Origin: Kitagawia praeruptora
Taxonomy: Eukaryota > Streptophyta > Magnoliopsida > Apiales > Apiaceae
Length of the DNA: 64,000 nucleotides
Assembly (NCBI GenBank): GCA_037693485.1
Contig: CM075352.1
Location: 20,394,001 to 20,458,000 of the forward strand
Direction: 5' to 3'
Both the position numbers and the translations under genes were made by a program. A model generated the notes under the pieces. The model was given only the letters and a program-made list of their open reading frames with translations. It was not told the origin of the DNA and did not search any database. Below, piece by piece: positions 55,119-64,000 of this stretch. Each line of letters starts with the position of its first letter. The stretch's first letter is position 1.

Positions 55119-55240
55119 AAGGGAAATGTTATTTCGAGAGCCGTTTTTTTATTTCCAGAGCTATTTATAGCATATTATATCACAATATGCAAATATTGCT
55201 CTGGAAATAAAAAAATAGCTCTGGAAATAACATTTCCCTT
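55119..55240. mobile_element. Short MITE (122 bp) with TA duplication
   Basis: AAGGGAAATGTTATTTC at the left and GAAATAACATTTCCCTT at the right form terminal inverted repeats, extended by GAGAGC/GCTCTG. TA flanks both sides (55117-55118, 55241-55242). The interior also folds back. This fits a Stowaway-like non-autonomous element. Confidence 0.8.
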
Positions 55241-55772
55241 TAGAAATATACTTTACGTCCGTAAACTAAATAGTTCTCCCGAATACTATAAATATATTGA
55301 TAGCTTGCTGAGTTTGCCGAGCTTTCAGCTTGCTGCAGGCTCCTTACTTTAAAGCTCTTCAAGGCAGTGACAGGAATAGGGTGTTTCATTTTTGTGCACA
55401 ATTTAGTAAAAAAAATTGTTCAAAATAATATAATGATAATGAATGTTTTTTGTATTTAATATATTTGTTTATTTTTTTGGACTTATGGATGTCCTAGGAT
55501 AACCTATTTATTTTGTGCTCTAGAATTTTTTGATAAAGAAGAGAATAGAAGGTGAAAAAAGAGAGAAAAAAAAAATCTCTCGTATGTTCCCAAGCTTTTG
55601 TGGAAAGAAAAAAAAAATTGAAAAAAGAATATGGAAAGAATTTTTTAAAAGTAAATTAAAACTTCTCTTCAAATCATTCCATATTTGGAAAGAATATTAT
55701 GAAGAAAAAGTTGTTAAAATATTCTTTTCCAAATATTTTCTCTTCTTTCCTGAAAAAACTCAATAGCACAAA
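55241..55772. other. AT-rich sequence, no gene
   Basis: It contains an A/G-rich and then 'tttccaaatatt' stretch with partial self-complementarity (about 55640-55745: 'ggaaagaatattttgaag'-like against 'aaatattcttttcc'). The apparent Lys-rich frames are composition artefacts. Confidence 0.4.
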
Positions 55773-56274
55773 GGGTTGGCAAAATCGGACCTGGCCCGTT
55801 AATTCGATACGAGTTCGACCCGCAAAGTACGAATTCGGGTTGGAGTTTTTCGGATTCGGGATGGTTTCGGGTCGACCCAAAATTGACCCGAAAAAATCAG
55901 GTTACCCGAAATTACCCGAATGCATGTATATAGAGTATAAAATGTTATATATTATAAAAAAATCAATATTTATATTATTTATGTATTATCTATGGTTTAA
56001 ATTAATAAATATTTTATTTTAGTATAATTACAAATTAATTTATAAGATTAAAATAGTATTTATTTATTTATTTACTATTTAAAATATATATTTATTAATG
56101 AATTACTATTATTTTGGGTCGGTTTCGGATTAGTTATGGATAGTTCAGATCGGGTTCGGGTTGGATATTCTAACCCATTAAAATTTCGGATCGGGTTCGG
56201 GTTGGATCAAATTTTTTATCCGAGTCTGTCAACCCAACCGGAACCTGACCCATTACCCAAAATTGCCGGCCCTA
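55773..56274. mobile_element. hAT-type MITE (about 500 bp) with 8-bp target duplication
   Basis: AGCACAAA occurs at 55765-55772 and 56275-56282. The ends inside are GGGTTGGCAAAAT and, inverted, TAGGGCCGGCAATTTT. Many CCCGAA/TTCGGGT motifs lie subterminally on both sides in opposite orientation (CGGGTTGGA, GGTTCGGGT). An 8-bp duplication with GGGCYGGCA-type ends is characteristic of hAT elements. No transposase is present. Confidence 0.85.
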
Positions 56275-56785
56275 AGCACAAATTAGAAATTTTTTTTTGA
56301 AAATTTCTCTCCTCTTTTTTTCTCTTCTCTCCTCTCATTATGCTAACATATTTTTATTAGTAGATAACTAAAATAAATTTTATTTAATACTTTTAAATGA
56401 TATATATGTACATATCTATCCATTTATTGTGGTAGAAGCATATTTTCTTTAAAAAAAACTACAGAATTTTTTTTTCGTATAATAATACAGATATATTGTG
56501 TTGAATGTACTTAAAGATATCACATTTATAAAATAACAATTCATCCAAATAAAATATTTTAGACAAATGTTGTTTATTCTCCTGTACTCTCTGTTTTTTA
56601 GACAAAATTTTCTAATGAAAAGAAGTGTGCTTTTTATTCCCTTAAATCCTTAATACAAAATAATTCCAATTTTTTTGCTTTTGCTTAATAAAACATTTTA
56701 CTACTAATTAATATTTTTTTCCCCAAATTACTACTACTAATTAATTCCACTACAATGATTATTACAAAACAGAAAACACAGAGCA
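56275..56785. other. AT-rich upstream region of the GT-1 gene
   Basis: No gene is seen. It probably includes distal promoter sequence. Confidence 0.4.
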
Positions 56786-56792
56786 TATAAAT
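56786..56792 (+). promoter_or_regulatory. TATA box of the GT-1 gene
   Basis: TATAAAT in 'gagcatataaatcaccc' lies about 107 bp before the ATG. The expected start site near 56815-56825 would give a short leader rich in A and C, without an upstream ATG after about 56800 except in out-of-frame positions that I did not exclude. Confidence 0.55.
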
Positions 56793-56898
56793 CACCCAAA
56801 CCAATGTAAAACACTTCTTCTCACTGTTCATCATCTTCACAACCCCAGAAAATCAAAACCCTCAATTGAGCTAAATCACTCACTCAAACCCCACAAAA

Positions 56899-59805
56899 AT
56901 GCTCTACGAAAAAGCCCCTCAACCCCAACCAATCGATTTCTACAAAGACGAATCACAACCCCACCAAGCCCACATGCTAATTGAACACCCATCTTCAACA
57001 ATCTTAACCCACCAGCCCATGATTCTTGGTGACAGTAGTGGTGGTGATGAAGACAACCCAAAAGCCCCAAAAAGAAGGGCTGAAACATGGGTCCAAGAAG
57101 AGACTAGAGCCCTGATTAGTTTTCGAAAAGAGACTGATTCTTTGTTTAATACTTCTAAGTCTAATAAGCATTTGTGGGATCAGATTTCAGCTAAGATGAG
57201 GGAAAAAGGGTTTGATAGATCACCTACTATGTGTACTGATAAGTGGAGGAATTTGTTGAAAGAGTTCAAGAAATCAAAGCATCAGAGTAATGCTAAGATG
57301 TGTTGTTATAAGGAAATTGAGGAGATTATTAGGAATAGAAGTCATAATAAGTCTTCTACTGATTTTTTTAAGGCTGATTCTCCTAAAGTTGATACCTTTA
57401 TGCAATTCTCCGATAAGGGTATTCGTATGTTTTCTTTGTTTATATGGGTTTTTATTTTCGTGAATTGTTTGTGTGTTTATGTGTTTAGTGTAATGTACTT
57501 GACTTCTAATTTTGTTATGATTGTAATGCTAAGATGTGTTGTTATAAGGAAATCGAGGAGATTATTAGGAATAGAAGTCATAATAAGGGTATTCGTATGT
57601 TATTTTGGTTTTATTGTTTATATATGGGTTTTTATTTTCGTGAAATGTTTTGTGTCAATGTGTATATTTAATGGCTGATTCTCCCAATGTTGATACTTTT
57701 ATGCAATTCTCCGATAATGGTATTCGTATGTTATCTTTGTTTATATGGGTTTTTATTTTCGTGTTGTGTGGTTATGTGTTTATTGTATTGTACTAGACTT
57801 GCTTCATATAGGTTGTTTTTTTTGATTTTGTGAAAATTTTTATCCGAGGGGTTTTATATTGTTTCATTTACTGATGATTTTATACAGTGTTCTTGATATC
57901 AGTTCTTGCCTGTGTAATGCTAAAACTTTTATTTAGCTTATGTTTCTTCCTTAAGCTGGAAATGGTTGGATATGTTTTGTGGGTCAAGTATGTGTTTTTT
58001 GTATGAATGTGTCAAAATGTAATATTCCTGTCTTCTTTGATCTGTAAATTACGTTTTATTGAAGTCAAGTGTTTTCCTTCTTTGATGATTTGTGTGCTTG
58101 GTTTTAAGGTTATTGGCATCAGCTTCTTCACATTCATACTTCTTTTATATAGTTGTATCAGGGAATCTGTTCGCTTAAATGACTTGACTTTGTTTACTCA
58201 GGTACTGATGATACTGCTGCTATAACTTATGGCCCTGTGGAAGGTATGGCATATTATTACTATTTATTAATATGTTATGTATTGTAATTCATTACCGGGT
58301 TGCTGTCTACTTTGTGTCTGGTCTAGTAACTTCTGAACACCTCTTGTTTTTAAAGTGCTGTAGTTTTAAGTCATTGACATGTAAATGGAGGAAAGATATT
58401 TCTGACTTATGATGTCTAGTAATCGTAGGCAGTGTTGGACTTACCATGTCAGTCCCTGCATATAGAAACAATATTTGTTTACTGTCTTATGTATGGTAAA
58501 TGGTCAGGGGCAAACGTTTGTTACCGTTTGCTAAGAAAACACGTACCGCAGAAACTTTCTGTGGTACGTATAAATGATGGGCCCCCCTATATTCACATAA
58601 AAAACCCTACTGTACACGTATCGCAGAAAGTTTCTGCGGTACGTGTTTTCCCAGCAAACGGTAACAAACGTTTGCCCCTGACCTTCTGCGGTACGTGTTT
58701 TCCCAGCAAACAGTAACAAACGTTTGCCCCTGACCAGGCCCCATCATGTATTTACATTTGTTGAAAATTTGTACTTTAAGTTATAACTTTTGTGTTGTGC
58801 ATTGACCTGTTCACAGACTCCTTTTTAAATGGTCACTTTTTCTGCATATGCACATTGTACATGTATCTGTCAGTATGAGTTGAAAAATTGTTAAAACTTT
58901 TAAGTTCATTTTCATACAGCTAAAGGGAGTGCATCACTTAACTTGGAAAGGCAATTGGATCATGATGGACATCCCCTTGCTATCGCAGCTGATGCTATTG
59001 CTGCTAATGGAGTTTCTCCGTGGGACTGGAGAGGAACTCCCGAAAATGGTCAGTTTTGATTTAAGTAGATATTGCAGCCTGTAAAGTTTAGTTGGCCATA
59101 GGGAATGATGTTTGCTTTAGTTACCCCCTGAGTTTAAGTTAAGTTGTTTGCCTTCATATTCTCTTTCTTTTAGGTGGGCAGAGAAACCTATATGAAGGGA
59201 GAGTTATTGTGGTCAAGTTGGGGGACTATACAAATAGAATTGGTATTGATGCTACTGCAGATGCCATTAAAGAAGCAATTAAGTCTGCTTTTAGGTTGAG
59301 AACAAAACGCGCCTTTTGGCTGGAAGATGAAAATAATGTTGTGCGGAGTCTTGATAGGGATATGCCTTTGGGAAACTATGTTCTTCGTCTTGATGAAGGT
59401 AAGATTAATCGTGTTTCTTAATTATAATAAACAAGACCAATGAATTTTGTACTTAGTGATTCTGATGGTGTATGCTGTTTAGACCTGCACAATGAAACCT
59501 CCCAGGTTCTATAACTTGTTTTTGAAGAACCTGGAAGCTACCAGTATGTAATGCTGCCAAGAAAATCTTTAGATTTGTATTAATGCAGGTGTTTGTTTTC
59601 AGGATTGACAATAAAAGTATGCTTGTACGAAGAGCCGGATCATCTGCCAGTTCACACAGAGGATAAAACCTTCTACACAGAAGATGATTTCCGTGAGTAC
59701 CTGTCACGGAGGGGCTGGACATGCCTGAGAGAGTACGAGGGTTTCAGGATTGCTGATAATTTGGATGAACTTTGCCCTGGTGCAATGTACCGCGGTGTTA
59801 ACTAG
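56899..59805 (+). CDS. GT-1: Trihelix transcription factor GT-1-like
   Basis: Five exons keep frame through GT-AG sites: 56899-57418, 58202-58243, 58920-59048, 59174-59398, 59603-59805, giving 372 residues. The N-terminus is Pro/His-rich. The trihelix DNA-binding domain spans about residues 58-135 (RRAETWVQEETRALISFRKE; KHLWDQISAKMREKGF; CTDKWRNLLKEFKK; ending CCYKEIEEI), with the three conserved Trp positions. The C-terminal half from about residue 230 (VIVVKLGDYTNRIGIDATAD; AFWLEDENNVVRSLDRDMPL; TFYTEDDFREYLSRRGWTCL) is the conserved GT-1 dimerisation region related to PCD/DCoH. GT-1 binds GT-elements (GGTTAA-type) in light-regulated promoters in the nucleus. All exons look intact. Introns 1 and 2 contain duplications and a MITE. 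Confidence 0.95.
57419..57795 (+). repeat. Tandem partial duplications of GT-1 exon 1 in intron 1
   Basis: 'aatgctaagatgtgttgtta' and the following 40 bases of exon 1 (57289-57353) recur at 57524-57588. The exon's last 45 bases with the donor (57373-57440) recur at 57671-57740. 'tttatatgggtttttattttcgtg' occurs three times (about 57440, 57622, 57740). The last copy carries a second potential donor, GATAATG/GTATTC, at 57719-57721. Confidence 0.92.
58502..58735. mobile_element. MITE in GT-1 intron 2, right arm duplicated
   Basis: The left end GGTCAGGGGCAAACGTTTGT is mirrored by ACAAACGTTTGCCCCTGACC at the right. The right 52 bp (58632-58683) is repeated in tandem (58684-58735). Internal palindromes around CGCAGAAAGTTTCTGCG allow strong folding. 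The CAGGGGC ends suggest an hAT-like origin, but no clear 8-bp duplication is seen. Confidence 0.85.
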
Positions 59806-60572
59806 GGTTGATGAAAACCAATTTAGACTCTCCTATCTTGTAAGAATGAATTGCATTTAGACAATTCGACAACAAACTTTGAAAGTTCAGCTAGCATGTG
59901 TATATTGGCATATAATGGGCTGATTGGTCCGTCTTGCGATATATTTGAATATACTTTGTGACTTTTGTCTATAAATAAGAAACTTGTTAATTATGTCAAT
60001 GAAATTTTTACCTATTTCTGGTGGACGGAATGTGTAGCTAGTTTTGGCCGGGCATAAATGGTCAAATATTCAATGGGATTTAGCCAGAACAGGAAGTTGT
60101 CTGTATTTTGATTGATTGTGAGTTGTCTTTCCCTTTAGATTTTTATACCACAACAGGATGACAACTGCAACGTTTGATATCATACTCATTTCATACGTAC
60201 GCATCAAAACTTTTCATCAATACACATCAAAGCAGGATGACAACTGCAACGTTTATGGTGGACGAGTTCAAAAAAAAAAAAAGAAGAACAAAGGTACTCC
60301 TATATGTTTGTGTTCCATAAGCGAAAGATAGCTCCAAAAAGATCGTAAACATACAAAGATGAAAAAAATGACAGGATCAATTACGTAGATCCTAGTTTTG
60401 ATATCATACTCATTTCATACGTACGCATCAAAACTTTTTATCAGTACACATCAAAACAAAAGTGGTGAATTACAGATTCACAAACATCAAATCATCATGT
60501 TGATGATGAATATCGAAAGCACAAACAAGAAAGCAGAAAATCAGAAGGCAAGAAAGAAAAGCTCGCGCAGCT
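59806..60572. other. Convergent 3' flanks of GT-1 and MAD2 with a repeated block
   Basis: It holds the 3' UTRs of both genes. 'gatatcatactcatttcata' with the next 36 bases occurs at 60176-60231 and 60400-60456, and 'aggatgacaactgcaacgttt' at about 60155 and 60235. No other gene is seen. Confidence 0.6.
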
Positions 60573-61769
60573 TCACTCCTCATCCCATTCATCATTCTTA
60601 TATGAAACCAGTGTGTCCACCTTGTGTATCTGCAAGAACACGCACCATCAAAGTATGTCACTACTTGATTCCAATATAATTCAGCTGAACAATGACTATA
60701 TGTTAACAAGTAGGCAGATTGACAGTGATAACTACCTTAGTATCAAAAGAGTGCAGTTTCACCATTTGTGGATTGTCAATCAGTTTAGGATCACTCTCAA
60801 CCCAAGTAAGGGGGACTTCAGCTTCTTTATCAGTATACGCCAACACATCAAATATACCTGCGTTTATTATATTATTACGAAAAAAGACCATAGTTCAGTA
60901 GAAGTTCGAAACAACTACAAATATATAACAGAACATCTGAATGATTATAACATTACATGGTTCATCAAGACATGGCAGATAGGTGATACTAGATATAATC
61001 TGCCTCATGATTGCTTGAATTTCTCTCATGATTTCTTTATCACTTTTCTCCCTTGACACACTGGATTCAATCAAATATACAACACAGTTAAACACTACGA
61101 TTGACAGACAACATAAAAACAAAACCGAAAGATCAAAACTGTAAAGATTATACGTAAAATGTATTACCCTTTTTCGACAACCTCACTATCAGTCTGAATA
61201 CTAAAGTTCCACCTCTCCAAAACCTCATTAGTAGCCTTGCTCATTATTACAAGAACTATCCTTTGCAACTTCCCAGCTTCTAGCCATTCTAATAAGATTT
61301 CAAAACTCCCCAACTCAATAAACTGCCTCATATCACAAAAACTAGTCACAATTTTCAAACAAACAAATAAATAATTACCCGAAAGCTGAGAATTAAGATT
61401 CGAAATGAAACTCTTAACACCCTCATCCTGAGTAAGCAGCAGTGGAAGCCCATATTTCTTCACCTTGGCAAAACTTTCTTCCGGATAAACTCCACGATTA
61501 TACAAAATACTACAAAAATCAAAACAATTAAACCCCCAAAACATCGAAAAAAACCCGAAAAATCCATTTTTCAAATGCAATCAAACCTGTTGGCAGCATA
61601 ACCTGAAAAGGGGTTTCAAAACACACCAAAACAAATCAAAAACCCAAACCCCCACAAAAAATTAACACATACTTTTAAAAATTCACCACATACCGAAAAA
61701 TTCGCTAACAATTGCGGCTGAGCCTCGGAGAGTGATGATGTCTTTGGTCACTGTTTTTGAAGAAGCCAT
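60573..61769 (-). CDS. MAD2: Mitotic spindle checkpoint protein MAD2
   Basis: Seven exons on the minus strand keep frame throughout: 61769-61694, 61602-61587 (only 16 bases), 61509-61379, 61288-61168, 61060-60957, 60857-60736, 60629-60573, giving 208 residues, the usual length for plant MAD2. The whole product is one HORMA domain: start MASSKTVTKDIITLRGSAAI, then SILYNRGVYPEESF, EWLEAGKLQRIVLVIMSKAT, ERWNF, SITYLPCLDEPC, DPKLIDNPQMVKLHSFDTK, and the C-terminal safety-belt residues HKVDTLVSYKNDEWDEE. MAD2 binds CDC20 at unattached kinetochores and blocks the anaphase-promoting complex. The start lies 544 bp from the divergent U1C start. Confidence 0.97.
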
Positions 61770-62313
61770 TGATAGTTTCACACAAAACCTAGTAATCTTT
61801 GTATCTATCTATGTAAGTATATATGTGTAAATTGTTGATGATTTGTGGAAAAAATAAAAATGGTCTATTGGAGTATTTATTTGTCAAGTTCAAGTATAAT
61901 AACGGCTAGTTCTTGGTTTTGTTGCGGTATAAACGGTCGGATCCTTTTTTCAAAATAATAATAATAACAACTGGGCCAAACCAAACCTGCACTGATCCAA
62001 CAACTAAGCCCACTGGCCCAATAACAAAACCAAATCCAATTAAATTATTATAACATCTTTTTTTAAATAAAAAAATTATTTTTAAAGATCCACGCTTCGA
62101 CTGGGTCGTCAATTAGGGTTTTAGATTTGCAAATTGGGCTTGGCTCTGTAAGCTTTTGTGAATCTACGGTATGATTCTAGCGTATACGTATATTCAATTA
62201 GCGTTTCTTGTTGTTTATATTTATTAAAACGATTTAAAAATTTGTTCTTTTTTTTAATTGTGTTTTAATTTGTGTGGTTTTGATTGTTCACAGCTCTTGT
62301 TCAATTGGGAACC
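61770..62313. promoter_or_regulatory. Shared divergent promoter region of MAD2 and U1C
   Basis: Between the two ATGs are TA-rich stretches near MAD2 (about 61812-61825, minus-strand TATATA) and a possible U1C leader intron (donor CG/GTATGATT at about 62168, acceptor CACAG at 62289-62293). A bidirectional promoter is likely from the spacing alone. Confidence 0.5.
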
Positions 62314-63125
62314 ATGCCTAGGTATGTATGTATGTATGTATGTATGTATGTATGTATGTATGTATATGTTGTGTTTGTATGTATGTATTTATTTAATTGT
62401 TTCTGTTAATATTAGTTGTAACTTGTTTTTTGTTATTGATTTTGCAGGTACTACTGTGATTATTGTGACACTTATCTCACTCATGATTCTGTAAGTAACT
62501 CTTTCGTAAACTGTTAGTTAGTATGTTTTTATGTTACTTGTACCGTTTTACGAAAACGCCTCGTGATTAATATTTGTTGTATGTTGTATTGTTTTACGCA
62601 TTGTAATTGATATTTAGGACTGTAGATTAGTTTTTGTATGTTAGTTTGTTAGACGTTAATTGTTGTTGATACATGTATGTGATTGCGGTTTTAATATGAA
62701 GTAGTGTTGGTGTTGGTAGACTGTTGTGAGTATGATTTTTTGATTGTGAATGTATTGTGGTTTTTCAGCCGTCTGTACGGAAGCAGCACAATGCAGGATA
62801 CAAGCACAAGGTATTGTAGGTGCTTTAGGGTGATCAATGCGGTAATTTGTGGGTTTTGATGATGTGTGATTTATTTTATGGCTTGTGCAGGCGAATGTGC
62901 GAGAGTATTATCAGCAGTATGAGGCACAGCAAAACCAAATTTTGATTGATGAAAGGATAAAGGCACATCTTGGGCAAGCTGCCTCCTATCAGCAAGTGGG
63001 TGCTGCTTACAATCAGATGAGACCTCGTATGGCTGTATTACCTACTCCTATGATGCCTATGCCTGGGAATCCGCAAATGCCACCGTTGTTACCTGGAATG
63101 AGGCCTCCAGTTTTGATGAGACCAG
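62314..63125 (+). CDS. U1C: U1 small nuclear ribonucleoprotein C, 5' part (continues past the window)
   Basis: Coding exons: 62314-62321 (8 bases), 62448-62490, 62769-62810, 62891-63125; the last ends in phase 1 at a GTAAGT donor. The product starts MPRYYCDYCDTYLTHDSPSV and continues RKQHNAGYKHK, a U1-type C2H2 zinc finger (C6, C9, two His). It is followed by a basic helix, ANVREYYQQYEAQQNQ, and a Met/Pro-rich tail. U1C stabilises U1 snRNP pairing with the 5' splice site. Later exons for the Pro-rich tail are not found before 64000, so the gene runs off the window or has a long intron here. A read-through frame ending at 63160 is intron. Confidence 0.95.
62322..62364 (+). repeat. (GTAT)n microsatellite at the U1C intron 1 donor
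   Basis: About ten GTAT units begin exactly at the donor dinucleotide after the 8-base first coding segment. Confidence 0.97.
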
Positions 63126-64000
63126 GTAAGTATGACAATGCAGTATACTATTTTGGTTGACCTTTTTTCCGTCATTTTAGATGATGAAAGTCTAGAACAA
63201 TAACCTGATACTAACTTAATTTAGCATCTAAAGCATATGTTACATTTTAATGGACTATGTTAAATAGAGAAATTAACCTCAATTAGCAAAAAAAAAAAGA
63301 GGAGAAATTAACTTCTTTTTTTTTTTTTACTTGACATTCCATATAGTAGTGGTCTACTAACTATTTATGGAATCAATAGTAGGAGTTCTCAATTCTCATG
63401 TGATGTAGGACTACTTGTGGGGGATGGAAATAGAAAAACTACTGACACGCGAACTTTAATAAAAATTATATGAGGCGGCGAGCGCATTATAATTTGAATC
63501 AGTAGTAACATAATCTGAAATCTAAAGCTGTACTTAAGGAGGCCTTCTGCATCATTATGTCAACCATCAACTTATTGGTAAGATAAGTTTATTGATTCTG
63601 AACCCCTTTCAACTGAATTGTAAAGGTGTTTCCTTACCTCTGTAGGTAACCCAGTCATTGAATCATTTGGATCTTAAGACCTAGCAAATTGATCCACATG
63701 ACCAAGCAAATTTGGTTTGCTTTTACAATCATCAATATCAATGACGACGTCCTCATTTAGATTTTAGAGACATATCAACTTTACTTCAAGATTTTGTTCC
63801 GTTCTGTCCTTTTACCCATGTAAAATCATTTTAATGCTTGCTTACACTTATTTTTGTACAACGGAGTAGCACTTCGACAAGCTCTCGTATGAGCTATATA
63901 TTGATTTCTCTTACACAGTCTGCAATTAACTTTGTGTTACCAAATCAGATTTCGTTTACTCTGCAGTCTGTATGGTTCCTTCCATGGTGTCTAGTTTCTT
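63126..64000 (+). other. Probable intron of U1C, no exon recognised
   Basis: The sequence is AT-rich with a T/A-run pair (63290-63330) and no Pro/Met-rich coding segment in frame. No other gene or element is recognised. Confidence 0.45.

Noticed and set aside
56899..57678. Single-exon 259-residue version of the GT-1 protein
   Set aside because: After 57418 it reads intron with hydrophobic, repeated sequence; the spliced five-exon model restores the full conserved C-terminal domain.
60613..61056. 147-residue plus-strand frame
   Set aside because: It is antisense to MAD2 exons 5-7 and introns.
62885..63160. U1C frame ending at 63160
   Set aside because: The last 35 bases are past a GTAAGT donor; the family continues with a Pro-rich tail, so this stop is intronic.

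Overview
This is nuclear DNA from a flowering plant. The evidence is AT-rich sequence dense in nested transposable elements, plant-type split genes with GT-AG introns, plant-specific families (trihelix GT-1, SKIP14, an FBA-type F-box protein) and a piece of plastid 23S rRNA. The gene set fits a eudicot, perhaps an asterid, but I cannot name the species.

Layout: (1) 1-9408 is most of a minus-strand Ty3/gypsy element of the Tat type. It has gag-protease-RT, RNase H, a broken integrase, one LTR in view, and a spliced ORF on the opposite strand. A 10-bp GC palindrome recurs all over it. (2) 9871-15693 is a decayed Helitron split by a 4.7-kb CACTA transposon (10535-15233). The CACTA element has a CAT target duplication and carries exon-intron pieces of host genes (electron transfer flavoprotein alpha, a KEULE/Sec1-like gene, others unidentified). 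(3) 16.7-18.3 kb is an F-box gene. (4) 19.4-24.4 kb is Helitrons, a nested Stowaway MITE and a fold-back repeat cluster. (5) About 25.16-46.41 kb is bracketed by inverted repeats and may be one unclassified terminal-inverted-repeat element. It holds two exons of an unidentified gene and has been split by two copia elements: copia-1 at 27829-39474 (minus strand, pol internally deleted) and copia-2 at 40249-45644 (plus strand, nearly complete pol but with breaks). (6) 46.8-47.4 kb is a MITE with a small Helitron inside it.

From 48 kb the window becomes gene-rich. It contains SKIP14 (48792-50517, +), a 55-residue protein (53299-53466, -), a plastid 23S rRNA insertion (54092-54288), an hAT-type MITE, a trihelix GT-1 transcription factor (56899-59805, +, five exons), the spindle checkpoint protein MAD2 (60573-61769, -, seven exons) and the 5' part of U1 snRNP protein C (62314 to beyond the usable exons, +). 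MAD2 and U1C are head to head across about 540 bp.

The host genes do not form a pathway: two F-box adaptors (ubiquitin ligase), a light-responsive-type transcription factor, a mitotic checkpoint protein and a spliceosome protein. The main biological interest is in the mobile elements: the dispersed palindrome in the Tat element, the gene-capturing CACTA element, and several clear records of insertion order. Exon boundaries were set by eye from GT-AG sites and reading-frame continuity. No alignment or database search was run.
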